Source: an uncultured Catenibacillus sp. (lineage in GTDB: Bacteria > Bacillota > Clostridia > Lachnospirales > Lachnospiraceae). From it: a stretch of 22,214 nt of DNA. The notes beneath the pieces were generated by a model, which saw nothing but the letters and a program-made list of their open reading frames with translations, did no database searches and was not told the origin of the DNA. Below, piece by piece: positions 14,145-22,118 of this stretch; position 1 is the first letter of the stretch, and each line of letters opens with the position of its first letter. Location: contig CAKRHR010000044.1 in assembly GCA_934339005.1 (NCBI GenBank), positions 1-22,214 of the forward strand, written 5' to 3'. The translations under genes and the position numbers were made by a program.

Positions 14145-15071
14145 TTAAGCGCCTCCTTTCTTGCATCCGGACTGAAACCAGCTTTTAATCTGAGGTGATA
14201 CGAGGGCAATGACAACGATAATCGCTGTAATTAACTTCATGTCATCTGCACGGATGTTTAATTTAGCAAGAATGCCCACTTTGCCGATACCAAGACGAAG
14301 AACAATCGCTACGATAATTCTGTATACAATTGAACCAATCACGGCACCTGCAAGCCTCTGGAAATAATTCTTCTTGAAGAATAAAACTTCACCCATGATG
14401 ATGGCCGCAAGACCGATAACGATCGTGCCGACACCCATATTGATATCCGCATAACCATTATACTGTGCCACAAGTGCACCGGACATAGATACAAGACCAT
14501 TACCAATCACAAGACCAAGAATCATCATTGTGTTTGTATTTGTACCCATCGCTTTGACCATATCAGGGTTGTTACCTGTGGCACGCAGGGCACAGCCGAT
14601 TTCTGTTCCAAAGAAACAGTAAATCAGAATAATCAGGATAATAACAAATACAAGACCGACAACCATGCCTGTCCATTTATTTGGTACACCAAGGGCTTTG
14701 ACCTGTGAATAAATTGTTTCTGCATCAAGTGTACCAAAGTTTGCCTTACCCATAATTCTTAAGTTGATTGAATACAGACCAAACTGGCATAAGATTCCTG
14801 CCAGAAGTCCCGGTATTTTAAATTTTGTATGAAGCACACCTGTCACCAGACCTGCTATAAGTCCACCAACAGTCGCTATCAAAATTGCCAGAATCGGCTG
14901 TACACCTTTGGCAATATAAACGGCAGAAATCGCACCGCCAAGTGTAAAGCTGCCATCAACTGTCATATCTGCAAAATCCAACACACGGTATGTAATATAT
15001 ACACCAAGTACCATAATTCCCCAAATCAGACCAAGAATCGCAGCTGATTGAATATCCCATAACCAGTTCAT
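14145..15071 (-). CDS. ABC transporter permease (COG4120 type, branched-chain amino acid permease-like fold)
   Basis: 308 residues, strongly hydrophobic with about eight or nine membrane segments. The protein starts MNWLWDIQSAAILGLIWGIMV and contains DFADMTVDGSFTLGGA near residues 33-48, a motif typical of this permease group, then GCALRATGNNPDMVKAMGTN, the cytoplasmic loop that contacts the ATPase. The tail after residue 295 is a short basic stretch. It forms the channel of the importer with the lipoprotein upstream and the ATPase downstream. The ribosome site GTAGGTAGAG is moderate. Relatives are annotated as tryptophan/tyrosine importers or simply uncharacterised; substrate is unknown here. 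Confidence 0.92.
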   Translation of the reverse strand: MNWLWDIQSAAILGLIWGIMVLGVYITYRVLDFADMTVDGSFTLGGAISAVYIAKGVQPILAILIATVGGLIAGLVTGVLHTKFKIPGLLAGILCQFGLYSINLRIMGKANFGTLDAETIYSQVKALGVPNKWTGMVVGLVFVIILIILIYCFFGTEIGCALRATGNNPDMVKAMGTNTNTMMILGLVIGNGLVSMSGALVAQYNGYADINMGVGTIVIGLAAIIMGEVLFFKKNYFQRLAGAVIGSIVYRIIVAIVLRLGIGKVGILAKLNIRADDMKLITAIIVVIALVSPQIKSWFQSGCKKGGA

Positions 15072-15116
15072 AGTTTCACTCTACCTACTTTATAAAATTT
15101 AAAATATTAATATCAG

Positions 15117-15139
15117 GTTTCAAAAACAGCTTTTGAAAC
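15117..15139 (-). promoter_or_regulatory. Stem-loop between binding-protein and permease genes, with a duplicated arm
   Basis: GTTTCAAAA (15117-15125) pairs perfectly with TTTTGAAAC (15131-15139) across five bases. The 14-mer AACAGCTTTTGAAA in it (15125-15138) is repeated at 15160-15173, inside the last codons of the binding-protein gene, 35 bp away. The upstream copy could compete for the same partner arm, so two alternative hairpins are possible. Likely role: mRNA stabilisation or partial termination after the lipoprotein gene. Confidence 0.55.
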
Positions 15140-15147
15140 ATACACCA

Positions 15148-16191
15148 TTAATATACTGTAACAGCTTTTGAAAGCATATCCTCAGGAATTGTCACACCAA
15201 CACTTTCTGCGAAAGTTTTGTTAACAACAAGCCCCATATCCTTCTGTGTTTCTACAGGAATTTCAGATGCTTTTTCACCGTTAAAAATACGCACTGCCAT
15301 TGCTGCTGTCTGTTTACCAAGGTCATAGTAATTAATTGCTGTTGTGGCAATACCACCTTCCTCAATCATGGCTTCTACAGCGCAGAATACCGGAAGCTGA
15401 TTTTCTACAGCCTGACTGTTGATGGTTGCCATCGCACTTGCCATCGCATTATCAGATGGGATATAGAGTGCATCAACATTTGAGTTGACAACAGAAGAAA
15501 TAACCTGTGGAATATCATTTGTAGATGAAGATGTTGCAATTACAACGTCCATGCCAAGGTCTTTTGCTGCAGCTTCTGCTTCTTTGGCCTGAATTTCTGA
15601 GTTTGCTTCACTGGATGTATAAATAATACCAAGTGTCTTTGCGTCTGGAAGTACTTCCTTGATGACTGCAATCTGATCAGCAATGACTGGCATATCTAAT
15701 GTACCTGTAACTTCACGGCCAGGTGCCTCATTGCTGTCTACAAGCTTTGCTTCGACTGCATCTGTGACTGCTGTGAAAAGTACTGGAGTGTCTGTATCCT
15801 GGAATTTGTTGACTGCGGACTGTGCTGCAGGTGTTGCAATTGCAAGCACAAGATCTGAACCACCGTTTGCAAATGTATCACAGATAGACTGACAGTTGCC
15901 AACTTCACCGGAAGCATTCTGATAGTTTAATGTGATATTCTCACCATCCACATAACCTGCTTCTGCAAGACCGTCTACAAAGCCCTGATAAGCTTCATCC
16001 AGAGATGCATGCTGCATGTACTGGATAATGCCGATATTCAATACCTTTCCATCTGTATTCTGAGCAGATTCTGTTGTTGTACCTGCACCTGTTGACGCAT
16101 TGTCTGAGGATGCATTGTCTGAATTACCACAACCGGCAAGTAAAGCCATCGCCATCACTGCTGAAAGTGCAATACTTAAACATTTTTTCAT
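15148..16191 (-). CDS. ABC transporter substrate-binding lipoprotein (COG2984 type)
   Basis: 347 residues. The signal peptide MKKCLSIALSAVMAMALLAGC has lipobox LAGC with lipid-modified Cys21, followed by a Ser/Asn/Thr-rich linker. The mature part starts VLNIGIIQYMQHASLDEAYQGF, then GNCQSICDTFANGGSDLVLAIATPAAQ and TLGIIYTSSEANSEIQ, the pattern of periplasmic-binding folds in this family. Family members capture amino acids or aromatic compounds for the adjacent permease and ATPase. AAGGAGA precedes the start and a near-consensus promoter lies at 16243-16271, so this is the first gene of the importer operon. No T-box or other long leader structure of the sort found ahead of tryptophan importers is visible. 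Confidence 0.92.
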   Translation of the reverse strand: MKKCLSIALSAVMAMALLAGCGNSDNASSDNASTGAGTTTESAQNTDGKVLNIGIIQYMQHASLDEAYQGFVDGLAEAGYVDGENITLNYQNASGEVGNCQSICDTFANGGSDLVLAIATPAAQSAVNKFQDTDTPVLFTAVTDAVEAKLVDSNEAPGREVTGTLDMPVIADQIAVIKEVLPDAKTLGIIYTSSEANSEIQAKEAEAAAKDLGMDVVIATSSSTNDIPQVISSVVNSNVDALYIPSDNAMASAMATINSQAVENQLPVFCAVEAMIEEGGIATTAINYYDLGKQTAAMAVRIFNGEKASEIPVETQKDMGLVVNKTFAESVGVTIPEDMLSKAVTVY

Positions 16192-16242
16192 AATAATTCT
16201 CTCCTTATGATGTTCTTTTGATTATATAACTATAATAAAATG

Positions 16243-16271
16243 ATAATAGCAAAAATATCGTACTTTGTCAA
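16243..16271 (-). promoter_or_regulatory. SigmaA-type promoter of the COG2984-type ABC operon
   Basis: Minus strand: TTGACA (16266-16271), 17 bp, TATTAT (16243-16248); start expected near 16236, giving a leader of about 45 bases. Six of six and five of six consensus matches make it the strongest promoter in the window, and no operator-like repeat overlaps it. The remaining stretch from 16272 to 16391 shows nothing else I can support. Confidence 0.75.
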
Positions 16272-16391
16272 AGTTTATATCTTTATATTCATAAAAATAT
16301 CTGCAAAAAAATAATTATCATTCACACATTGTGCAAACAATAACGTACTTTCGCCAACTTCCAGACATCCATAAACATTTCAGCACATAAA

Positions 16392-16435
16392 AAGAACCGC
16401 ATACAGACAGACTCAAACTGCCATATGCGGCTCTT
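16392..16435 (-). terminator. Intrinsic terminator of the flavoprotein gene
   Basis: A 12-bp stem (16392-16403 with 16424-16435, one G-U pair on the minus-strand RNA) includes CCGCATA/TATGCGG. It is followed on the minus strand by a TTCTTTTTAT tract. It lies about 95 bases beyond the stop of the gene at 16531, so it closes that single-gene unit and insulates the importer promoter. Confidence 0.7.
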
Positions 16436-16530
16436 ATACTTCATATTATGAATATTTAATAACCAGACTGTTATCACAAATTGCGTTCAAACTTACGCTA
16501 TGTCCACAATTTACAAAAATGTTCTGTGAT

Positions 16531-17508
16531 TTATGCATTGATGTATTTATCAAAGTTTTTCACACGATCCATCTTTTCATCCAGCATTTCTTTGTTTGCC
16601 ATAATCTTAGGACCACAGATGGCGCCAAAGCCCTGGATTTCTGTTGTATGTTCTCTAAGGCCGGCAAATGTACCTCTTGCTCTTGCCTGCTGTTCTTTTG
16701 AGAATTCAACTGTTAATTTATCGCCATCGATAGCAATCTTACCTTCGATACCACAGATTGGACATTCAACTGTTGTTGTGCCGTTCACTGTAAGGAGGTT
16801 CTGATGACATACAGGACATACACCGTCACCCTTTGGTCCGTACCATTCGATATCTTCATCTTTCATGTCAACTGCAGCGGCTGTACGTTTTCCAATTTCA
16901 TGCATATGACCGATCATTTCTTCGTTTAAGTATGGATTACCGATTGTACCCATGCTGTTTGCGTTATAGTTAGCAATAACCTTCATCATGGCTGGGAAAC
17001 CGAATAAATGAAGTGTTGCAGTACCCATAGAAACCCAGTTTTCTGTGCTTGCACCACCAACAGAAATATAAGAAACTGTACGGCGTTTTAATCTTTCGAT
17101 TGGGTAATCATCAGCGTTACCAGGTGCTTCGCCATTTCTTCTCTTATCAAGTACCCAGTTAATAGCAGATACGTCATGACGACATGAGAAACGGTCTACA
17201 AGGTTTTTAAACTGACCTACTGGCTGAAGTACATATACAGGTGCACCAAGGATAATTGCATCAGCTTCACGGATAGCTTCTTCAACAGCCTGGAAATCAT
17301 CTTTGATAATACAATCGTTATCTTTGCCACGTTCAAGTGCCATTGAACATGCACCGCAGCCGATACAACGGTCGATTGTTAATCTCTGTGTGTTGATGAA
17401 TTTGATTTCAGCATCAGGAAATGCTTCTCTTGCACCGTAAAGTGCTTCTTTAACGAGGATGTCTGTGTTGGCATTTTTCTTACCAAAAGATAAACCTAAA
17501 ACTTTCAT
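16531..17508 (-). CDS. Iron-sulfur flavoprotein-like NAD(P)H/FMN-dependent oxidoreductase with C-terminal zinc ribbon
   Basis: 325 residues. The flavodoxin-like NADPH-dependent FMN reductase domain begins MKVLGLSFGKKNANTDILV (FMN phosphate loop), with ADAIILGAPVYVLQPVGQFKN near residues 88-108. A compact cysteine cluster Cys48-X2-Cys51-X2-Cys54-X11-Cys66 (DRCIGCGACSMALERGKDND-C) resembles the [4Fe-4S] motif of iron-sulfur flavoproteins. Near residue 230 there is an added zinc ribbon, CPVC plus CPIC, with a short beta segment, which longer relatives carry. Role: electron transfer or reduction of an aromatic, enone, quinone or other acceptor in anaerobic metabolism. It stands alone between two terminators; its link to the sugar genes is by proximity only. 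AGGAAATTT serves as ribosome site. Confidence 0.85.
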   Translation of the reverse strand: MKVLGLSFGKKNANTDILVKEALYGAREAFPDAEIKFINTQRLTIDRCIGCGACSMALERGKDNDCIIKDDFQAVEEAIREADAIILGAPVYVLQPVGQFKNLVDRFSCRHDVSAINWVLDKRRNGEAPGNADDYPIERLKRRTVSYISVGGASTENWVSMGTATLHLFGFPAMMKVIANYNANSMGTIGNPYLNEEMIGHMHEIGKRTAAAVDMKDEDIEWYGPKGDGVCPVCHQNLLTVNGTTTVECPICGIEGKIAIDGDKLTVEFSKEQQARARGTFAGLREHTTEIQGFGAICGPKIMANKEMLDEKMDRVKNFDKYINA

Positions 17509-17702
17509 TAAATTTCCTACCTTATCTTGTTTTTGTTTTGTTTTTGTGTGATACCCGCTGCTATTTTAATCAGCTTAGCAATAAGCAACGGTAAATTATG
17601 TATTTATTATAGGGTATTTTTGTCAAACAGACTTCTCTATATATGCCGTTTTTTGTTTACAGTGGTCGGTTTATTTTCACCTGTTTTTCTCTGAAATCAA
17701 GA
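17509..17702 (-). promoter_or_regulatory. Leader and promoter region of the flavoprotein gene (promoter ambiguous)
   Basis: On the minus strand this region contains TTGACA and, only nine bases on, TATAAT, too close to work together. Neither has a clean partner at 16-18 bp, so the promoter may need an activator. Nearby GTTGC-TTA-TTGC (around 17574-17588) carries half-sites like those of the repeats at 3660-3706. The leader then runs through a (CAAAA)n-like, structure-poor tract before the ribosome site. Confidence 0.35.
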
Positions 17703-17740
17703 AAAAAGGTCATATCTGTATATCAGATTTTGACCTTTTT
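17703..17740 (-). terminator. Intrinsic terminator of the AraC-GH39 gene
   Basis: AAAAAGGTCA (17703-17712) pairs perfectly with TGACCTTTTT (17731-17740), with an inner ATCTG/CAGAT stem. The minus strand ends in TTTTTT. It lies about 125 bases after the stop at 17865. I see nothing else of note between 17741 and 17864. Confidence 0.75.
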
Positions 17741-17864
17741 ATTTTTGACAGCAAAGAAACTTTCCAAATTCAGCACTTTCTGCCCCATATTTAATATTTA
17801 TTTTTTTCAATCCGATATATTTACTTTATTCAGGATTTAAAGTCGGATTGTCGGAAATAAAAAT

Positions 17865-20279
17865 TTAAAACAATTTCCGTACACGCACAAACAAAATCTC
17901 ATTTGCCATCAGTTCTGTAGAAAAATGCAATTTACCATCCTCACTCACAAGTTTCTGAATTGTCAGCTTCGGCTCACACATCCGTCTAAAATACTTGATA
18001 TCATTTCTGGACAGATCTTTTTCATATTCTGTTTCCTGCCAGATAGACATGATACTGCCATTCTTTTCATTGATTCTGTAGGACTTCACCTGATATGTAC
18101 CCAGGGTCACATTCTCCAGTTCAAAATTAATTTTAATATCGTTGCGATCCTCATAGTATTTCCAAAAATGCTCTTTTTCAAGTTCATTCTCCTTCGTAAA
18201 GAAATAATTGTAACCCAAGGTACGCTGGTTGTGACAGACAATACCATAGGCATCGTGCTGTTCTGTCGTGATAATATAATGTTTTCCAATGTCCACACAA
18301 TATGGATATAATCTGCTCATAAAATCAAGAGCAAATCCCGCAGGCTTCATAATACTGTCTTTTGTAATCAGACCACAACCGCCGAATAACAATTCATTGG
18401 AGTCAAAATATTCCTGGCTTCGGTCAGTACCCATATAATATGCCACATCATCCACCTGTCCGTAGGCATCCAAAGCATTTTTAATCAGATAAGCCCCTTT
18501 AAAGCATGTGTCATTCACATAGTTTCGTACAGATGGTGTCACATTCCACTCAGTGATATAGAGTTTAACATTCTCAAGTCCGTATTCAGCAAAAACTCCT
18601 TTAAGTGACTGAATTTTATGGATAAAAAATTCATTATCAGAACTTTTCTTAGCATATCTGTCCTCACCATCTTTGCCACGGACATAATGATAAATATAGG
18701 CTGAAAAGAAATCCGGAATACAATGTTTTTCTTTCCACAAATGCACAAGTGTTCTTCTTAAATCATCTCCAAGGTCAAGTCTGAATCCACAGCCTCCAAC
18801 CTCCATACCTTCACTGTATTTTTTAACACATCGATATGTTATATCAAACAAATTCAAATATGTTTCAAAAAATTCCTCCTGGCGCTTACCTTCATTAAAC
18901 CAGTATTCGCAACGCCACGTATCCACTTCATCTCTGCCATATCTGCGGATGATATGCTGCATGAAAGCTTCCATAAAATGCGCCCATACATCTGTCGCTG
19001 TAAATCCGACATTCAAGTATTTATTTTCACTTTCATCAAAATATTTGACATCCTGCGGATTATATAAAAGCATCTTTGACTTCATAGAGAAATCAATATG
19101 TGGCTTTAAATTTGTTGAGAGCAGAAAATCGATCACTGAATCCAAACGGCTGAAATTATAATTTTCTGTATTTTCCAGGTCAATTAACATATCTTTTGTA
19201 AAAATATTCCAAAAACGTACATATCGAAAACCTAAAGCCTGTTTTAAAATAAGGACATGTGCCTGAATCTCTGAATTTAAAAGTTCAGAAGCCACCCCGA
19301 TATTAACGGTCTTACCCATCAATGACTTCATCGGTTCACTCTTTGAAGTATTGCACACAACTTTATAAATACCCGAATTTTTATCTTCATCACTATTTTC
19401 ATTTTCAACTATCAAATATTTTTCCAGACGATCCTCTATTTCAGGATTTTTCATCTTCTTTTCTTCAATTTTCTGTTCGTTTTTCTTACGTGCAGCAGAT
19501 GGTGTTTCACCATACACCTTTTTAAACATCTTATTAAAAACAGCTACATTGGCAAAACCGTTATCATAAGCAATCTTTGTAATCGATACATTTGAATACA
19601 GCAAATCATCCACTGCATGGAACAGCCGGATATTGGTCAGATATTCTGCAAAACTCATACCGTAATTGCGCTTGAAAAATCTGGACAGATAACCGTTGGA
19701 CAGGTACAACTTTTCCGCTAAATCCTTCAAGCTGATGGGCTGGTTATAATTTGCCCGGATATAATTATTAATCTGAGCGATACGTTCTTCAAATTTATTC
19801 TGGTCCTCAGGATTTTCCTTATCTGTGGAACGTACGAGAAAATACGTGCTCATAATATCAAGTACACGATAGCATAATGAAATATGTCCAAAATCCCCAA
19901 TCTCACCATGTCGTTCCAGATAATGATTCAAAAGTGACTTCAACGTCTTTCTGAGTTCATCATATCGCTCACTCTCATCTTTAGTGGAATCACACCAGAA
20001 AATAATATCCGCACTGTTAAACATATCACTAAACAGCGCATAAGAAATCATCAGCTGCATATATAAAAGGTTCGATGAGCCTTTTAGCATATGTTTTTTG
20101 TTCGCATTGATGACAAATACATCTTCGCTTTGCATGGAAACAGTGCGGTCAGAAAATTCGATGTCCAGAGAGCCCTCCAAAATATATATCAATTCAATAT
20201 CATGGTGAAAATGCTGCTGAGGTTCAACGTCACTGAGGACGTTTAATTTTACTTTTTCTTTTCTCGCATTATCTATCAT
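17865..20279 (-). CDS. AraC-type regulator fused to a GH39-like glycoside hydrolase domain
   Basis: 804 residues, no signal peptide. Residues about 20-65 form a cupin-like sensor (HFHHDIELIYILEGSLDI). Residues about 165-265 are the double helix-turn-helix AraC domain (ISLKDLAEKLYLSNGYLSRFF, then ITKIAYDNGFANVAVFNKMFKKVYGETPS). After a charged linker, residues about 325-800 match a GH39 beta-xylosidase-like barrel plus beta domain. The acid/base position is Glu463 in WFNEG (family usually NEP) and the nucleophile Glu577 in YITEWN. The 114-residue spacing is close to the 117 of Thermoanaerobacterium XynB (Glu160/Glu277). Likely a cytoplasmic activator whose hydrolase-like domain binds, or possibly cleaves, the inducing glycoside. 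It has its own promoter and terminator and lies beside the esterase. Whether it is catalytic is undecided. Confidence 0.88.
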   Translation of the reverse strand: MIDNARKEKVKLNVLSDVEPQQHFHHDIELIYILEGSLDIEFSDRTVSMQSEDVFVINANKKHMLKGSSNLLYMQLMISYALFSDMFNSADIIFWCDSTKDESERYDELRKTLKSLLNHYLERHGEIGDFGHISLCYRVLDIMSTYFLVRSTDKENPEDQNKFEERIAQINNYIRANYNQPISLKDLAEKLYLSNGYLSRFFKRNYGMSFAEYLTNIRLFHAVDDLLYSNVSITKIAYDNGFANVAVFNKMFKKVYGETPSAARKKNEQKIEEKKMKNPEIEDRLEKYLIVENENSDEDKNSGIYKVVCNTSKSEPMKSLMGKTVNIGVASELLNSEIQAHVLILKQALGFRYVRFWNIFTKDMLIDLENTENYNFSRLDSVIDFLLSTNLKPHIDFSMKSKMLLYNPQDVKYFDESENKYLNVGFTATDVWAHFMEAFMQHIIRRYGRDEVDTWRCEYWFNEGKRQEEFFETYLNLFDITYRCVKKYSEGMEVGGCGFRLDLGDDLRRTLVHLWKEKHCIPDFFSAYIYHYVRGKDGEDRYAKKSSDNEFFIHKIQSLKGVFAEYGLENVKLYITEWNVTPSVRNYVNDTCFKGAYLIKNALDAYGQVDDVAYYMGTDRSQEYFDSNELLFGGCGLITKDSIMKPAGFALDFMSRLYPYCVDIGKHYIITTEQHDAYGIVCHNQRTLGYNYFFTKENELEKEHFWKYYEDRNDIKINFELENVTLGTYQVKSYRINEKNGSIMSIWQETEYEKDLSRNDIKYFRRMCEPKLTIQKLVSEDGKLHFSTELMANEILFVRVRKLF

Positions 20280-20306
20280 ACCTCATAATCACCTTTCTGT
20301 ATTTCA

Positions 20307-20334
20307 TTTTTATCCCGTAATTTTTATGTGTCAA
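20307..20334 (-). promoter_or_regulatory. Promoter of the AraC-GH39 gene
   Basis: Minus strand: TTGACA (20329-20334), 16 bp, TAAAAA (20307-20312). The perfect -35 and weak -10 fit a regulated gene. The message would have a leader of about 20 bases to the start at 20279, with AAAGGTG as ribosome site. Confidence 0.5.
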
Positions 20335-20344
20335 CAAACCTAAT

Positions 20345-20364
20345 GTGCCTACTTGTGCAGGCAC
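20345..20364. promoter_or_regulatory. Inverted repeat GTGCCT-N8-AGGCAC upstream of the AraC-GH39 promoter
   Basis: A perfect 6-bp inverted repeat lies 10 bp upstream of the -35 hexamer. It is GC-richer than its surroundings, which makes chance less likely than for the AT-rich repeats. Position and symmetry fit a binding site for autoregulation or another regulator. Confidence 0.45.
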
Positions 20365-20432
20365 AATCGCAATTTAGACTCCTGACACTTATATCATCAT
20401 AAAAATTATAGTCACTCATTCAAAAAATGTAT

Positions 20433-20453
20433 TAAGTGTTTTCACTAAGTGTT
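20433..20453. promoter_or_regulatory. Direct repeats TAAGTGTT upstream of the AraC-GH39 gene
   Basis: TAAGTGTT occurs at 20433-20440 and 20446-20453, 13 bp apart, with an inverted CACTTA at 20386-20391. Directly repeated half-sites are typical for AraC-family binding, but spacing and similarity are only suggestive. Confidence 0.3.
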
Positions 20454-20489
20454 CACATGATATGATACATTATAACAGATTTCATCAAA

Positions 20490-20526
20490 AAAGCCCAAAG
20501 AAATTTTTACATTTCCTTTGGGCTTT
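20490..20526 (-). terminator. Intrinsic terminator of the ABC ATPase-esterase operon
   Basis: AAAGCCCAAAG (20490-20500) pairs perfectly with CTTTGGGCTTT (20516-20526), extended by AAAT/ATTT past a bulged base. The minus strand continues in six T. It lies 19 bases after the esterase stop at 20545. Confidence 0.85.
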
Positions 20527-20544
20527 CAACAACAAAGAGATTAT

Positions 20545-22104
20545 TTATCTTCGCTCACATAAAGTAATCAGCTTTAAGAGGGCTGAATCATCTTTAATTT
20601 CCATACGACATTCCCGGTCAAAAATCATACGGTCGGGATGTGACTGTGTGAAATTCGTCCACTTCAACTGCTTCGTTGACGGATTGCCATGCTTCATAAA
20701 GGCCAGCCATGCTTTGCTTACGTGATTTGAAAGATCTGTGGTATATTCGTATCCTGTACAATGCGCCGGCTCCATATCCACATTACGGAAAACAAAAGGA
20801 ATATCTCCGCAATGCCATGGTGCCAGTCCGCCAAGGTAAGGAATAATAAAAGTCATTAAATAATTATAACATTTTCCTTTTGCAAACGCTGCGCGGCGCA
20901 TCAGGAACTCTTTTGTCTGGAAGCGGAACATCGCATCCACACTTAAGGCATATAAAATATCCAGTTGCGGATAAATTTCTCTGAAAGCAGAGATGACAGC
21001 CATCGTATGTCTGCCGTAAGCCTGCTCGAGTATATTGTATTTTTCCACTTCACTGTATTTATTTTTATTGCCAAGGTAATGCATAAAGGAAAATTCACCA
21101 AGCATTGTGCCAGCCATTACCGGAATGTGTTTTGTTTCTTCTCTGAAACCTGTCATACATTCCTGTCCGATATACATACCCTCTGTCGGAGAAGGTTCAA
21201 ACAGCATCATCCCGCCTGGATAATGCAAAACTTCCCCGGCTTTCACTGCAGCAGCCGATATCTGCTCGTATGGCATCCGGCAGATATCATCGATATTATC
21301 AGCATTTAAACCTAATAATTCGACAGTTTTTTCACCAAGCTTCTGCCAGTGCTTCTTTTCTTCCGAAACGGTGGACTGTGCACGCATACACAGCACACCA
21401 CTTTGTGAAATAATTTTATGATACAGACCATCCGCTGTCGGCATCTGCAAAAGCGCTGCAGCCTTGCCGCCGCCACCGGACTGGCCTGCGACTGTCACGT
21501 TATCCGGATTGCCGCCAAATGCCTGGATATTTTCCCGAACCCAGGAAAGTGCCAGAACGATGTCAGCCAGGCCAAGACATCCGGAATATTTATACTTTTC
21601 CCCAAATGAACTTAAATCCATAAATCCAAGACAATTGAGGCGATGATTCAGATTGACAATCACAACGTCACCAAAATTACTTAAGTTGTGTCCATTATAT
21701 GCAGGAATCTCTACAGATGAGCCTGCGCAGTATCCGCCGCCATGCAGCCATACCATGACTGGTTTTTTTGCATTTTCATCTAAATGCTTTGTCCACACAT
21801 TCAAGTACAGACAGTTTTCACTCATTGGCCAGTACACATGAGGCATTTCAAAGGAATTACCCGGTGCCGCCATCGGACTGTCTTCCGGCTGTGGTTTCTC
21901 CGGCAAAATTGGACAAATATGGCCATATGCCTTGGCATCTCGGACACCTGACCATTCAGGTTCAGGTGTCGGAAGTTCAAAACGATTTGCCCGTCCGTAA
22001 CGGATACCCAAAAAGTGGAACACATCATCTTCCTGATATCCATGCAGTTTTCCCTGTTTTGTTTTAACAATCGGATAATCCGGTGTGCGTACCACTTTTT
22101 TCAT
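20545..22104 (-). CDS. Type-B carboxylesterase (alpha/beta hydrolase)
   Basis: 519 residues from the ATG at 22104; an in-frame GTG at 22107 is equally near the AAGGAG site and could be used. Typical carboxylesterase family order: QGKLHGYQEDDVFHFLGIRYG near the start, SENCLYLNVW (95-104), oxyanion motif HGGGY (121-125), and nucleophile Ser209 in AGQSGGGGKAAA. Glu337 (GTMLGEFSFM) and His431 (PWHCGDIPFVF) complete the triad. No signal peptide, so it is cytoplasmic and must act on imported esters. It follows the peptide-type ABC ATPase by 14 bases and is thus tied to an importer. An acylated glycoside or aryl ester is a plausible substrate; p-nitrobenzyl esterase-like activity is the generic assignment. 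Confidence 0.92.
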   Translation of the reverse strand: MKKVVRTPDYPIVKTKQGKLHGYQEDDVFHFLGIRYGRANRFELPTPEPEWSGVRDAKAYGHICPILPEKPQPEDSPMAAPGNSFEMPHVYWPMSENCLYLNVWTKHLDENAKKPVMVWLHGGGYCAGSSVEIPAYNGHNLSNFGDVVIVNLNHRLNCLGFMDLSSFGEKYKYSGCLGLADIVLALSWVRENIQAFGGNPDNVTVAGQSGGGGKAAALLQMPTADGLYHKIISQSGVLCMRAQSTVSEEKKHWQKLGEKTVELLGLNADNIDDICRMPYEQISAAAVKAGEVLHYPGGMMLFEPSPTEGMYIGQECMTGFREETKHIPVMAGTMLGEFSFMHYLGNKNKYSEVEKYNILEQAYGRHTMAVISAFREIYPQLDILYALSVDAMFRFQTKEFLMRRAAFAKGKCYNYLMTFIIPYLGGLAPWHCGDIPFVFRNVDMEPAHCTGYEYTTDLSNHVSKAWLAFMKHGNPSTKQLKWTNFTQSHPDRMIFDRECRMEIKDDSALLKLITLCERR

Positions 22105-22118
22105 CACTTAGCTTCTCC

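Noticed and set aside
16192..16530. T-box or other riboswitch ahead of the COG2984-type importer, as seen for tryptophan importers
   Set aside because: The leader from the strong promoter is only about 45 bases and lacks any T-box-like structure or anticodon-like stem.
17600..17640. TTGACA and TATAAT on the minus strand as one promoter for the flavoprotein gene
   Set aside because: They are only nine bases apart, far from the needed 16-18, so they cannot work as a pair.
17925..18311. Long plus-strand open frame inside the AraC-GH39 gene
   Set aside because: It is antisense to a clear domain, has no ribosome site or family resemblance, and is explained as a shadow frame. The same applies to the plus-strand frames at 9426-9809 and 10804-11184.
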